A stretch of 64,000 bases of DNA from Tetmemena sp. SeJ-2015 (taxonomy: Eukaryota > Ciliophora > Spirotrichea > Sporadotrichida > Oxytrichidae), in the NCBI GenBank assembly GCA_027382625.1, contig JAJKFJ010022765.1, forward strand, positions 1-64,000, written 5' to 3'. How positions within the stretch are numbered: position 1 is the first letter of the stretch; each line of letters opens with the position of its first letter. A program made the translations under genes and the position numbers. The notes under the pieces are model-generated. The model had not been told where the DNA came from. It did no database searches and worked only from the letters and a program-made list of their open reading frames with translations. Positions 1 to 10,483 of the stretch are shown here, piece by piece.

Positions 1-2007
1 CAAGTGGTCATATAATGATTGATTTAATTGATTGATTAATTCGGGTATATATATTTAATTAATTAATTGATTGAATTAAATTGGTTTCTGGAAAATTTTT
101 AACATTCAATTCTAATATTACAATATTAGCAGCCAATGGATATGCTGGCTGCTATATTATGAATGATAATGCTTTTATGTTATAAAAGAGACTGCTATAG
201 CCCCGATTGAAGAAGGTAGACAGATGGAATAGGTGAACGAGGGAATAGACATTGGACATTATTTAGAACCCTTAATTTGAAGCTTGATTAAATTATGAAT
301 TAATTTGAGAGTACTTAGGGTGAAGCTAGTAATTAGCTCTAAGTAGTGGGAAATATCTATTAAATAACTTTGGATTCTCTTATCCACTAATGAAGAACAA
401 AACTAATAAGAGAATTCATCAGACTGTGTAAATATATAAGTCATAAACCCATTCCCAACAATATAAACAAAAGATTATTAAAGCTTTTGTAGATTTAGAA
501 CAATATTAAATGAAAAAATTTAGACATTATTGCATCTAATATAATAAGCAATATAGGATGAATATTATTTATGATTTGAAGATTTGATGTAATGAAAACT
601 AAACAGAATAGAGAGTTCTCAATAAAATTTAAATATATTTAATGTGTGATAGTTTAAATATGCTATACTTTTAAATTTAATGAAATGAGCAAGTGCTGAC
701 CAGATCAGTGTAAGATTTTAAAAACTCAAAACTTTGTCTAAGTTTAGTTTTTGTGACCGCTCTTTAAACAGTAAGAAAAAAATGGTACTGGTAATCTACT
801 CCTTCCTGAATGTTTAGTTCTTTTAAGGATTTCTATAAGCACTTTATAGATAAATTTAAAGTTTAATTCTAATAAGATTAAATCCTTTTAACTCAAATTT
901 TCTATTCGAGAAGAAAGTTTTTAATAGAAATCTTGAAGAAAATAATACATTAACCTACTTTTTTAACAATCACTCGAAACCTTTAAAGATTTTTTACTTT
1001 AACTCATGTAAAATGTATTCATGTTTCAAATTAAATATCTAAGGATTTTTCTCAATGTTTTTTTTATTGAAATACTTTCAATAAATTAAATTGCTTACAA
1101 ATATTTGTTTGGGTTTAGAATTTATTTATAAAGCAATTTTATGGTTTTTTAATTCAAGATAAGATTTATATAAAGTAATTTATTAATGGAAATAAATATA
1201 TATGTAAAAGAAAGTAAACTTTTTGAGAGCTTAAAATATCTTTTTTTAATTAAGATTAGGATAATTAAAGATATAAGTAACCTAAATTAATTTAGATTTT
1301 TTTAATTTTAATTTTGAATTTATTATTTTCTTTAATAAAGATCTTAGTTGTTTAAAAGTATTTAGCATACATATTTTTTTAAAAATTACATTATAATTTG
1401 AATAAACTGTAAAGTTTGTTTATATGAATGAATATTATAAAATATGAATATAAATTATTGTAATAGAGTATTGTAAATTATAATAAGGTAGTTAATAATT
1501 TAAACATAAGGATTCCACTATTAAATCAAATCTTCTTTCTCAATCACTTACACTACTCATTAAGTAATCAATTAACTCTTTACCCAATATAAAAAATGTA
1601 TTCTAATAAGAATAATATATCTTTCAAATTAAAAAAAATCAACGAAGAAAAATTACATATTCAAAATAATATTCTACAAAGCAATTTTAACTTGCGTTCT
1701 TTATCATAAATTACATAAAGACTCCTTTTTTTACCATTTATATTCAATTAAAGTATCTAAATTCTAAAGTGTGATTCACGAAAATTTAATCATGAGCCGC
1801 ACTACTCAGGTTTCTAAAAAGATCGATTTAAGAAGATTATTTTCAAAAATTGTTAGAAGAGAGATAATAAATAGAGGCAGATTTAAATGTAATTCTACTT
1901 TATTTTTGCTATGGGAAACATTTATCTTTTTGTAAGAATGAAGTTCTTAAAATTGATCAGAATTGAATCATTTCTACTAAAAACCTAAATCTTTAAAATA
2001 AAAGAAA
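1..2007. other. AT-rich germline spacer, no convincing gene
   Basis: Very AT-rich sequence dense in poly-A/T runs. A short frame opens at ATG 1791 on the plus strand and runs about 48 codons, but it resembles no family I know. Nothing else stands out. Confidence 0.5.
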
Positions 2008-3088
2008 ATGAACAGAAGACGATTAGGTAACTCTTGAAAATAAATTATTATCTTCTTCAATAACTGATGGAGAATAATATAAACCTAAATGAAATCTTAT
2101 CCCTTACTAATTTTTGTCTGTAGATCCAGAGCTGAAATATTTGTTCACGTGTATGTGTGAACGAGAAATCACTTCCCATCAGGGAATAAAAGCACACTTT
2201 GACACTTGCGACATGATGTCATTGGGCTACTCAGAACTTATAGATACATTCAGAAAGTTTTCCCACGGTGGGGATGGAGATGGTGTACGCTTCAATAATG
2301 ACCTAGCTCAACTAATGAATCTTCACTCTATAGCGCAGATGCTCATCACAGATCTTAATCATCATTAAACTCAATAAGATAATAAATTATGTGTTTAATG
2401 CAGCTATTGAAGATTAAATATACATTGGAGGATAAACTGACCCTGGAGTTGATGATCATCATCAAGAAGAAGAAGAAAAGCAATAGTTAGGGGAGTTATT
2501 ATAAATAATTTAAAATAAAAATAATAATTTCAAATTTATTAAATAATATTTTATAGATGTAATATAATGCTCATCTTTTCACAATTGAAATTAATTTGAA
2601 GATTTTAATTATCTTTTGCAAGATCCTTTTACATGTACTTCTCTAAAGTTTATGGGTAATTAGTATAGCTTTTAACTTTTGCCCTCTAAGTTTATTCTGG
2701 CTAGAATTATATTTTAGCAATTGAAATTAAAGCCTTATGTTTTAAGAAAACTCAAGTTTTTTTTTAAATTGATAAGGCTTAAAAATTATTAACTCCCAAA
2801 TAGCTTAATTTATTGCGATAAATGTGTATCGCTTTTGAAGATATTGTAAAATTGATATAAAATTAATTTTAATTTTCATAGCTTGGTGGAAACGTTCATG
2901 AAGCTAAAATATTTGTCTATTTGCTTAGTAAATTTTATGAAGAGATCAAGTAAGGTGATGAGAGAAACTATTACTAATTTAAACATGATTTTTGAAATTG
3001 TTAAAAATATATTAAGAATGTTGCTAATAACTTAATTGGAATTAAAAAAGCATAAATTAGGGAACTTATCCTTTAGAAAAAATAACTG
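2008..3088 (+). CDS. Unknown protein with CxC...HxC zinc-finger-like start; may be the 5' part of the next gene
   Basis: ATG 2008, then a GT-AG intron (2027-2123) whose removal joins MNRRRL to DPELKYLF in frame. The next residues have a Cys-x-Cys ... His ... His ... Cys pattern (FTCMCEREITSHQGIKAHF). Two pointer-bounded IESs follow (AAGAT at 2381-2414, ATAG at 2487-2881); excising both keeps one frame through a Glu/Gln-rich stretch to a helical segment ending near TGA 3086-3088. One in-frame TGA near 2990 (in TTTTGAAATTG) is not explained. No family recognised. The next gene lies downstream on the same strand with no clear start of its own, so both may be one gene whose middle (3.1-3.8 kb) I could not reconstruct. 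Confidence 0.55.
2381..2414 (+). other. IES, pointer AAGAT
   Basis: AAGAT occurs at 2376-2380 and 2410-2414. Removing 2381-2414 joins Gln-Gln-Asp to Gln-Ile-Tyr-Ile-Gly-Gly in frame; unexcised, the frame hits TGA. Confidence 0.8.
2487..2881 (+). other. 395-bp IES, pointer ATAG
   Basis: ATAG at 2483-2486 and 2878-2881. Excision joins the Glu-rich stretch ending KQQ to LGGNVHEAK in frame. The interior is AT-rich with no coding signal. Confidence 0.7.
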
Positions 3089-3815
3089 TGAGCCTTATAT
3101 CAACAAGGGATTAATAACCTAAATTATAAATAAAGACATCTGTTTAATTAACTTACATCACATCACGTTAAAAATTTTAGTAATGGAGAATTTTTCTTTC
3201 GTATATCCTTTCTCCCGCTTATTAAATTTCTATCTTAATAATTCCCAGGCCCACATACCACCCTCGTCAAGAACAAAACCTAAAAGAAAGCAAAGTAAGG
3301 ATTTAAATAATTACATAATATTTGCATTAATTCATGCTATTTTTAGAATAATTATCTTAAATTTTATTTTTTGGTACTCCTTCTTATGTTGTTTCTGAAA
3401 TATTTGTATTTGTATTTTTCTTTACTTGATCTCTAAAACTATATTTTAAAATAAAAGATGCATAATTATTTACCAAGTTTGTAGTTGTCTTGCACGTGTT
3501 GAGTAGTGGGTGGGCTTGGCATTTATTAAAATTGAAAATTAATAAGTAGGGCCATTGGGGTATAATGTGGGAAAAATACTCCATATTTTTTTAATTTTTT
3601 AATCTGTAGTAAGTTAGATATAGTTAATCTGTATAATTAAATTATCACCTCCTAATCTCTTTTTTTTTAATTTTTACTTACTGTTATATGATTTATGGTA
3701 TGAATACCCCTATGGGAAATCGTTAATAAGAGGGTGCTCTTAATCACGCATTAGGGTACAAAGACCTTTCTCTATCTTTTTAGGTACCTCTGGGAGCCTC
3801 AAATTCCTAATTTGA
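3089..3815. other. Unresolved segment between two cysteine-rich coding stretches
   Basis: Contains a standard-code frame at 3183-3398 with no resemblance to anything and a few GC-richer islands (3240-3300, 3470-3560) that could be small MDSs. I could not find pointers joining them. Confidence 0.3.
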
Positions 3816-6800
3816 AAGAAATCAAAAGTTGATTATATTTCTTCTATTTCGAAAATCAAGCTTAAATTAGTAATAGTATTTGGAAGCTTATGGTCAAGAA
3901 CAAGAAAACATATTATTATCTTATCTAATATTTATTAATAAGAAACTGAAATATGTGGATCTTGCTACCAACCTATAACAGTTGAAGAATAGGCAGAAGA
4001 GCAAGCAATTTGCTTACAAAGTACAGAATGCTTCCATTTCGTGCACAAGGACTGCTTCAGAGCTCATCTACTTCAGTAAGCACATCTATTAGATAATCAC
4101 TCAACAATTACTTAAATTTAAAGCTAAAGGATCCTAAGAACACAACTGCCCTTCTTGTCAAGCTGCGATAGCGGAGCATGAAATAAGAGGAATATTTGGA
4201 GCAGAGCTGTTGAATGAAATTGAAAGCATCCAAAAACTTGCACTTCTCTCATCTAATGAGAATCTTGTGAAATGCAGCTGTGGAAATAAACTCTACTCAT
4301 TTATACATAGAGTGAGCCCAAAGATATAACAGGGGGGGACGGAAGTGCACCTCCCCCCCTTTTAATGGTCAAAATCGCCCAAAAATCGTCCTTTAAGGCT
4401 GAAATGAGCCAAAAATGCCAAAAAATTAAGTGTTTTAGGCCTTCGAAATTTCCTTGAGGGTCAAATTTCATGATTTCAAATTTTTCAAAAATGATCTAAT
4501 TTTTTGTTATTATGTCTAATTTTGATGAATACTTTTATGTTTTTGGGACTCCATCGCCTTTTTATGACTGAGTCACATTTTAACTCCTATATATTCTTCT
4601 TCAAAATAGTGAGCCTAAGAAATTATTATAAAAAATAGGTGGGAATAGTTCTGCAATTAATTTCCAAAAAGTTTAAATGCTATTATCAAAATCGTAAATA
4701 AAGCATGCTATCTTTTATAAAATAGAATTAGCGAGACCTTCTCTTTGTTAAAGTCAGAGTAAGAAACCAAATACTGCAATAGATGAAATTATCTTGACCT
4801 TAAACTTAACTTGCCATATTCTTCTTAAGTAAATACATTCGAGGAAAGATTTCTCAATGTTGAAAGGATATCAAATAAGTGCAATATTTATAAATACTGA
4901 GGGTTAATTTAACTTATAGCCTCTCTCTGTGGCGAATATTGTAGATCTTGCTGGTACTGATCAAGTATCTGCCTAAATTTGCCCTATATTATTTAAAAAC
5001 TAATATTTTAATGGTAAATTTGAATTGAAATATATTTTGAGTGAATTTTTGAAAAATTTGAAATCATGAAATTTGACCCTCAAGGAAATTTCGAAGGCCA
5101 AAAACACTTAATTTTTTGGCTTTTTTGGCTCATTTCAGCCTAAATGGACGATTTTTGGGCGATTTTGACCATTAAAAGGGGGGAGGTGCACTTCCGTCCC
5201 CCCCCATATAACATAAGTATATCATGATGGTGGAGTAAGGACAAGTAGATTTACAAATGAAGGATGATATGGGGAAGCAACTAAGCAATGAGGCTGCAGT
5301 TCATTTATCAAAGTTCAGAGTGCGTTGCTTCCAGTGCGAGAAAAACTTTTGCTCTAAGTGCTAGAGTGAGCCTTATCACTTGGGTAAGACTTGCGAACAA
5401 TTCAAAGAATACTAAGAAGCAAAGAAATGTAGATTCTGTTTTGACAAAGTACTTTTGCCACCTCCTTCTATGGTGCCAGCTTTCAGAGAAGTGTGCAGAA
5501 AGCAAGAGTGTATCGATTTGATGGAGAAGACTTGCACTCAAGTGCTCTAATGTGGGCATCCTTGCTGTGGATTCAAGGATGAACAGAGATGCTTACCTTG
5601 TTTAAATGAGGACTGCGTGAAGTTGAACTAGCAAAAGACCTTGGGCTAGAACTCTGAATCTTACTGCTCTATTTGCTATACTGATGGCTTAGGCTAAGCA
5701 CCTTGCGTTTAATTGGACTGCAAGCACATCTTCCATCTCTCCTGCTTGATGCAAAAGGTTTAAGCCAAATGGGCTACAGCAAGGATAAATTTCTCCTTCT
5801 TAGAGTGTCCATCTTGCAAGACTCATTTAAAAGCTCAGTATTGCTAGGAGCTAGAAGATGAACTTAGAGACCCCAGATAACTTTACGATATAGTGCTCTC
5901 TAAGGCCATGGAGAGAGGTAAAGCCGAAGGTATAGACAAGGACGAGCGTTTAAAAAATCCTGAAGACGCTTACTATAACGATTTCAAGGGCTACTGCCTG
6001 TCGCATCTATCTTTTAAACTTAATCTGAAATAATTGAAATAACCTTTCTACCAGTGCTTCCAGTGCTAACTGCCTTATTTTGGAGGCAAAGTAGATTCAA
6101 TTTTGCATAATTAATTGCTCATTTGATTGCGGGGAGGGCGGGAATCAGAACCAAGGGGAAGTGAAAAGAGAGGATTTGATTTGCGGAGCTTGCACTGCTG
6201 AGAAGATAGGAGTGGGCAAGGTTGACTGCAAGAAACATGGAACTGACTACATCGAGTATAAGTGCAGGTACTGCTGCAAGATTGCTCTTTGGTTCTTCAA
6301 TATTATATGCAATTACTTTAATCTGTTATGGAACCACTCACTTTTGTGAGCCTTGTCATCAGAACTCCAATAATCCTAAGTCTAAATAATGCCTGGGGAA
6401 AGATAAACTAATACTTCAATTTATGTATATTAATAGATAAATGCCCCTTAGGTGTGCAGCATCCTCCAAACGGAAAAGAATTTGCCTTGGGATGTGGGCT
6501 TTGTAAAAACAATGTGGACGCACTTCAAAACAAAAGTTGTTTATATATTTATCAACTTCCTGAAGAATAGCTTATAAGAAATATTGCACCAGTTTTTATG
6601 AGAGATAATGGAGCAAGAGTAAGAGCACATCCCGTATTCAGACGTGACTAAATGCCCTAATGAATTTACATTATAAGTATATAAAATGCCTCAACTAAGA
6701 ATCGGAGATGAAGACGAATAATTAGTAGAATATATTAGAGGTTTCTGGAGAGGAGAACCCCCAGAAAGAATATAACGTAATATAAGAGCTATCGAATTGA

Positions 6801-6996
6801 GAAGAGGTAGAGGAGCTATTGATAGAGGAAGAGGACGAGCAGTTGTAGATAGAGGACGTGGAGGAGCCGAAAGAGGAAGAGGTAGAGCTGAAAGGGGTAG
6901 AGGAATAGGCAAAAGAATTTCCCCAGCCAATTTTTTTGAAGAAAAAATGATCAAAGGAAAGAAAGAAATAGATCTCCTTGTTTTAGGTAGATTCTA
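3816..6996 (+). CDS. RING/IBR plus MYCBP2-type tandem-cysteine E3 ubiquitin ligase with RG-rich tail
   Basis: Open in one frame from 3816 once six IESs are removed, reading TAA/TAG as Gln; the start codon is not clear. Order of parts: a RING-like CGSC...CFHF.H..C...CPSC cluster; an IBR-like cluster ([13 protein letters not shown], then H..GKTC); a second Cys/His cluster with [11 protein letters not shown] and CPSC; then the tandem-cysteine region typical of MYCBP2/PHR (RCR) ligases, with [33 protein letters not shown] and [12 protein letters not shown]; finally a tail of RGRG repeats ending at TGA 6994-6996. In MYCBP2 this region carries the two relay cysteines that pass ubiquitin to Thr/Ser; I infer the same chemistry but did not assign the exact cysteines. 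The RBR-like half upstream is not in animal MYCBP2 as I know it. Downstream lies a decayed partial copy. Confidence 0.85.
4074..4113 (+). other. IES, pointer TACTT
   Basis: TACTT at 4069-4073 and 4109-4113. Excision joins CFRAHLL to KFKAKGSQEHNCPSC in frame, completing the first RING-like cluster. Confidence 0.85.
4331..5212 (+). mobile_element. MITE-like TIR element acting as an IES, target repeat ATATAAC
   Basis: An 875-bp element (4331-5205) flanked by direct repeats ATATAAC (4324-4330, 5206-5212). Its ends are inverted repeats of about 170 bp that start with a G run (AGGGGGGGACGGAAGTGCAC) and end in the complementary C run. The interior is AT-rich with no transposase frame. It sits inside the E3-ligase gene; precise removal with one ATATAAC copy joins VSPKIQ to HKYIMM in frame, so the repeat works both as target-site duplication and as pointer. 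Confidence 0.92.
6098..6128 (+). other. IES, pointer GATT
   Basis: GATT at 6094-6097 and 6125-6128. Excision gives [14 protein letters not shown] in frame, matching the FGGEARC region of MYCBP2. Confidence 0.9.
6297..6324 (+). other. IES, pointer TCT
   Basis: TCT at 6294-6296 and 6322-6324. Excision joins CCKIALWF to CYGTTHFC, restoring the conserved CC...GTTHFC spacing of the tandem-cysteine domain. Confidence 0.9.
6408..6441 (+). other. IES, pointer AGATAAA
   Basis: AGATAAA at 6401-6407 and 6435-6441. Excision gives [19 protein letters not shown] in frame. Confidence 0.9.
6657..6690 (+). other. IES, pointer AAATGCC
   Basis: AAATGCC at 6650-6656 and 6684-6690. Excision bypasses an in-frame TGA and joins FRRDQMP to QLRIGDED, linking the ligase to its RG-rich tail. 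Confidence 0.88.
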
Positions 6997-7616
6997 AATC
7001 CAAAGTTGTCCTATAATTGTAGTCTTGAGTTAATTGCTTTTGTTATTAGATCTGCTTATTTTATTGACAATAAATTTTATTTCTAAAAAAATTTTTTTTA
7101 AAGGGGGGAAACTGTTTAAATTTTAAAAATAGTGCTTAGCATGAAACAGTAAATAAAAAATTAACTAGGCAGTGACACTTCCTCAATTAAAAACCCATAA
7201 AATGATAAGAAAGCGAGAATAATTTATAATGTTTATAATAATGCGAGTAAAATGTGAAATTACTCACAAAAAGCTACACAACTTAAATCAAGTTTATTTT
7301 TGGCTCTAAGGTATTGATGTATTCACCTTTATCAGTAGTAATAGTCAGAGAAGTACGACTAGTGGTAAATTAATATAAAAATTCTTTTTAGAAAAAAAAA
7401 AATAAAAAAATTAAATAATTATTAAAAGGGGAAAATTTAAAATGCAAATTATTTCAAATTTCTGTTAAAATTTTTCTTAACATATTTTGGGTTTTTATTG
7501 TTTTGGTTCTTCTTAAAAAAAATTAAACTTTATTTTTTTTAACCCCTTTTGTGACCATTATTGACCCCTAAATAAAAAAGAATTTGGGGGAAAATAACAA
7601 TATTTATTTAATTGTA
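6997..7616. other. AT-rich spacer with long homopolymer runs
   Basis: Many A and T runs and a few short C/G runs. No frame or family signal seen. Confidence 0.5.
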
Positions 7617-8590
7617 TAAAAGATCTATGCCCCTTGGGAGTGGAGCATCCTGCAACGGTACAGAATTTGCCTTGGGCTGTGGACTCTGTAAAAATAACAT
7701 GGATGCACTTCAAAACAAAAATTTGTAATATAGGAGATAATTTATTGGTAATAGAACGGTTTTTTTTAAAATAATTTATGGGAATTTTGGGGAAAAATTT
7801 ATTGAAATAATTATTTCATCATTCATTTTATTGTTTAATTTTTTTATTTATAAAACTTCTATTAATTATTTTTGAGGTTATTCCGGTGGCTAAAGTTTAA
7901 ATATTTATGAGTAGATGTTTTTTTCAAGTCTGTAATTTCTTAGGGTGATTTGCTCTTATCTTTATTGAGAAAACAAAGTAGGAAGATTTGCTTGTAAAGC
8001 AATTGTCTAATTCTTTTATGATTCATTTTAATCTAATAGGCTTTAGATAAAGATGGAAATTGTATATTTAAATTTAAATTCTAAAGCAAAATCAAACTAT
8101 CTCTAATCAATTTGTAATTAAATGCATTTTGAGTAAGTATTAAGTAATAATATTAAACTTCCTGATGTGGGGCAGAAACCTTAACCTTATGGAAGAATAA
8201 TTTAGTTCCTCAGTAGTTAAGACGAATGATGGTTCCTCACGTCAAAAGGGACCAATGCTCTTTAAATTAAATAAATAACTCGCTAGAGCAGTTGGAGATG
8301 ATAGGGTTTATGAAATAGATGCAAGGGGTGATCAAAGACTAATGGAAATGTCAACGAACTCAGAGCTCGAGGAGCAGCAGGGGAAGAGGAGCACCAGCTG
8401 CCAGAGGAGAGGTGGTGCAGAGCGGGGAAGAGGAGGAGCACATAGAGGTCGGGGTGGATTAGAAAGAGGGGGAGGTAGAGCTGAGAGAGGTAGAGGTGCG
8501 GCAGAGAGAGGAAGAGGCGCAGCAGAAAGGGGAAGAGGTGCTCCTGAAAGAGGAAGAGGCGCTGCAGAAAGAGGAAGAGGTGGTAGATGA
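7617..8590 (+). pseudogene. Decayed tandem copy of the E3-ligase 3' end
   Basis: 7625-7730 closely repeats 6440-6540 (the CPLGV.H ... [18 protein letters not shown] stretch), but one frame change falls inside HPxNGTEF and the copy then stops matching. About 600 bp further, 8342-8590 encodes an RG-rich repeat (AERGRG units) like the functional gene's tail at 6797-6950. The segments between do not match the parent. Read as a partial duplication that is degenerating; a second, highly diverged functional gene is less likely. Confidence 0.6.
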
Positions 8591-8956
8591 GGAATAGTTA
8601 AAGTCAGCTGCTACGGTAGTGAGTTAAGATTTAAAGAAACTAGAATAGAAGTCAGTACTTTTATTTAATTATATGTGATGATTATTTCTTTCTATGTGGT
8701 GAGTGAGTTGCTACTTGTGTTATTAGATATGGTTGGTTGCAAATAATTGTTAGGCGAATGTAAAATTGTCTGAAAATTATATCTTAAGTGAGAAAGACGA
8801 GCTGCTTAATTTCCAGTGAGTGGCTTAGTAGGCACCACGGAGAATCTAATAATTAACTAGGCGATTGCTTCCGCCCATTATGTTCATCAAAGACCTCATA
8901 ATAGTCACAAACAAAACCCATTTATGCTTTTCAATAGTCTTGTTAATTGAGGGTGC
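8591..8956. other. Intergenic spacer before the ammonium-transporter cluster
   Basis: No coding signal seen. It ends at the TGA (on the minus strand) of ammonium transporter A. Confidence 0.4.
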
Positions 8957-10483
8957 TCAGAAAATGAAGGCCTCGCCTCTGAGTTCCTTCTTGAGTCCGC
9001 CTTCCTGAGGTCGGTTCTTCTGAGCCTTGGCCTCCTTCTCCTCTCTCAGTTTTCTCTCGAGGTATGCCTCCTCGTCTTCTTCCTCCTCAGCTGCGGTAGA
9101 GTCCAGATTGCTCTTGGCCTTATAGTAATTCTGACAGCCTCTAGGAACTCATCACTCACTCCTCCAAGCTCGGCAACGTCAAATCCGATCTCCTCAATTG
9201 CCTTGTCCACTCTAAGTAGTTTAAGCTTTCTGAGAACGTAGAAGGCAGGGAGGACGATGACTGTGGTCCAAGCAACGATGACAGTGATGCCAACAATTTG
9301 GTAGCCCATGAACTCACCCTAGTGGTAAGCGTTCTTGTAAAGGGCACCCTGGTTGTTGTTGAAGAAGCCTGTGGCGAATAGACCCCACACACCTCCGAGG
9401 GCGTGGACTGGGAACACCTCAAGGGGGTCGTCGATTTGCCAGAAGTCAAGGTAGACGCATCCACCAACGTAGAAGACTGCTGAGATAGAGCCAATTAGCA
9501 CAGCACCCATACAATCTGCAACACCTGCGATGGAGACAAGGCCTATCAGAATGCCATTGCAGAGAGTTAAGCAGTTTGATATGTGATTATTTATGTGCTG
9601 AAGTTTTGGTAAACAATTGGCTTGAGACAGAAGGAAACGGAGTAGTGATGCAAGAGATAAGAGTATTCAAGATAATCTTGGAGGGTGCTCTAGTTCTGGG
9701 AAATACTGTTAATTTTAGTAATTTTAATAACTTTTTCTTTAATTGATTAAATTTCTTTTACCTATTATTTTAGTTCCCCCCCTTTTTAAAAAAAAATTCA
9801 AATTTAGGAAAAATTTGGGTTTTTGCTTATTTATTTTTTTTTAAATTTGTTGTCTATAATTAAACAAATTTCAAGTTGTTTTTAAACCAGTGACTTGAGT
9901 AATAATTGAAAGTTTGTTGGATTGTTTCTTGCCTTTACTTTGGCTTGTCTCTCTCCAACTACGAATGCTCCCCAGAATCCAGTGACTCCGCCCACCAAAT
10001 GAACAATTCCAGTTCCTGCGAAGTCTCTAAATCCTTTGTCATAGAGCCATCCTTGTGCCTGTATGCCAATATAACAGGGTAAACAAATGCTGCCAATAGG
10101 AAGGTCATTACGATATATCCAGCCAGCTGAGTTCTCTCTGCCAGTGCTCCTTGGTAAACAGATACGCAAACTATGGCATAAGCGAACTGAATAACCCACC
10201 ACAGGTAGTGATCGTCAGCCATCAGCTCAAATCCGTAGGAGGAGTACATTTTCTCATTGCTTCCTATGAAGTACATCGCTCTTCCATTATAATACAACTA
10301 GCCAGAATGCAATCACTGTGATAGCCACGTTGAAGAGATTCTCTCAAATACATATACATGGCTTTCTGTTCTTGCGCCTCACTGCTCCACTCTCGATGAG
10401 TTAGAATAATTTTCATTATAGTTTGTTGCATTAGTGCCCTGTTGGGGAGTAGAATACACAGCTTGTGTGTAGTTTCCTTCCAT
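8957..10483 (-). other. AMT-A odd MDS block (9 MDSs)
   Basis: MDS coordinates in reading order: M1 10427-10483, M3 10364-10401, M5 10296-10342, M7 10063-10286, M9 9902-10056, M12 9650-9695, M14 9596-9639, M16 9130-9575, M18 8957-9121. Spacers between them are short (6-31 bp) except 9696-9901, an AT-rich 206-bp IES with a C/A run. Each boundary carries a repeat that recurs at the matching even MDS: GGGCACTAATGCA, ACTCATC, AAGAACAGAA, AGAATCTC, TGGCTAGTT, TGGAAGAGC, TTATATTGGCAT, ACAAGGAT, AATTAT, AACT, TATCTCTTGC, CGTTTCCTT, TTCAGCA, ACTGCTTAA, GAGGCTGTCAGA, AAGGCCAAGA (minus-strand sense, in order). Confidence 0.93.

Noticed and set aside
6691..6954. Pro/Leu-rich minus-strand frame
   Set aside because: Antisense of the RG repeats of the E3-ligase tail.
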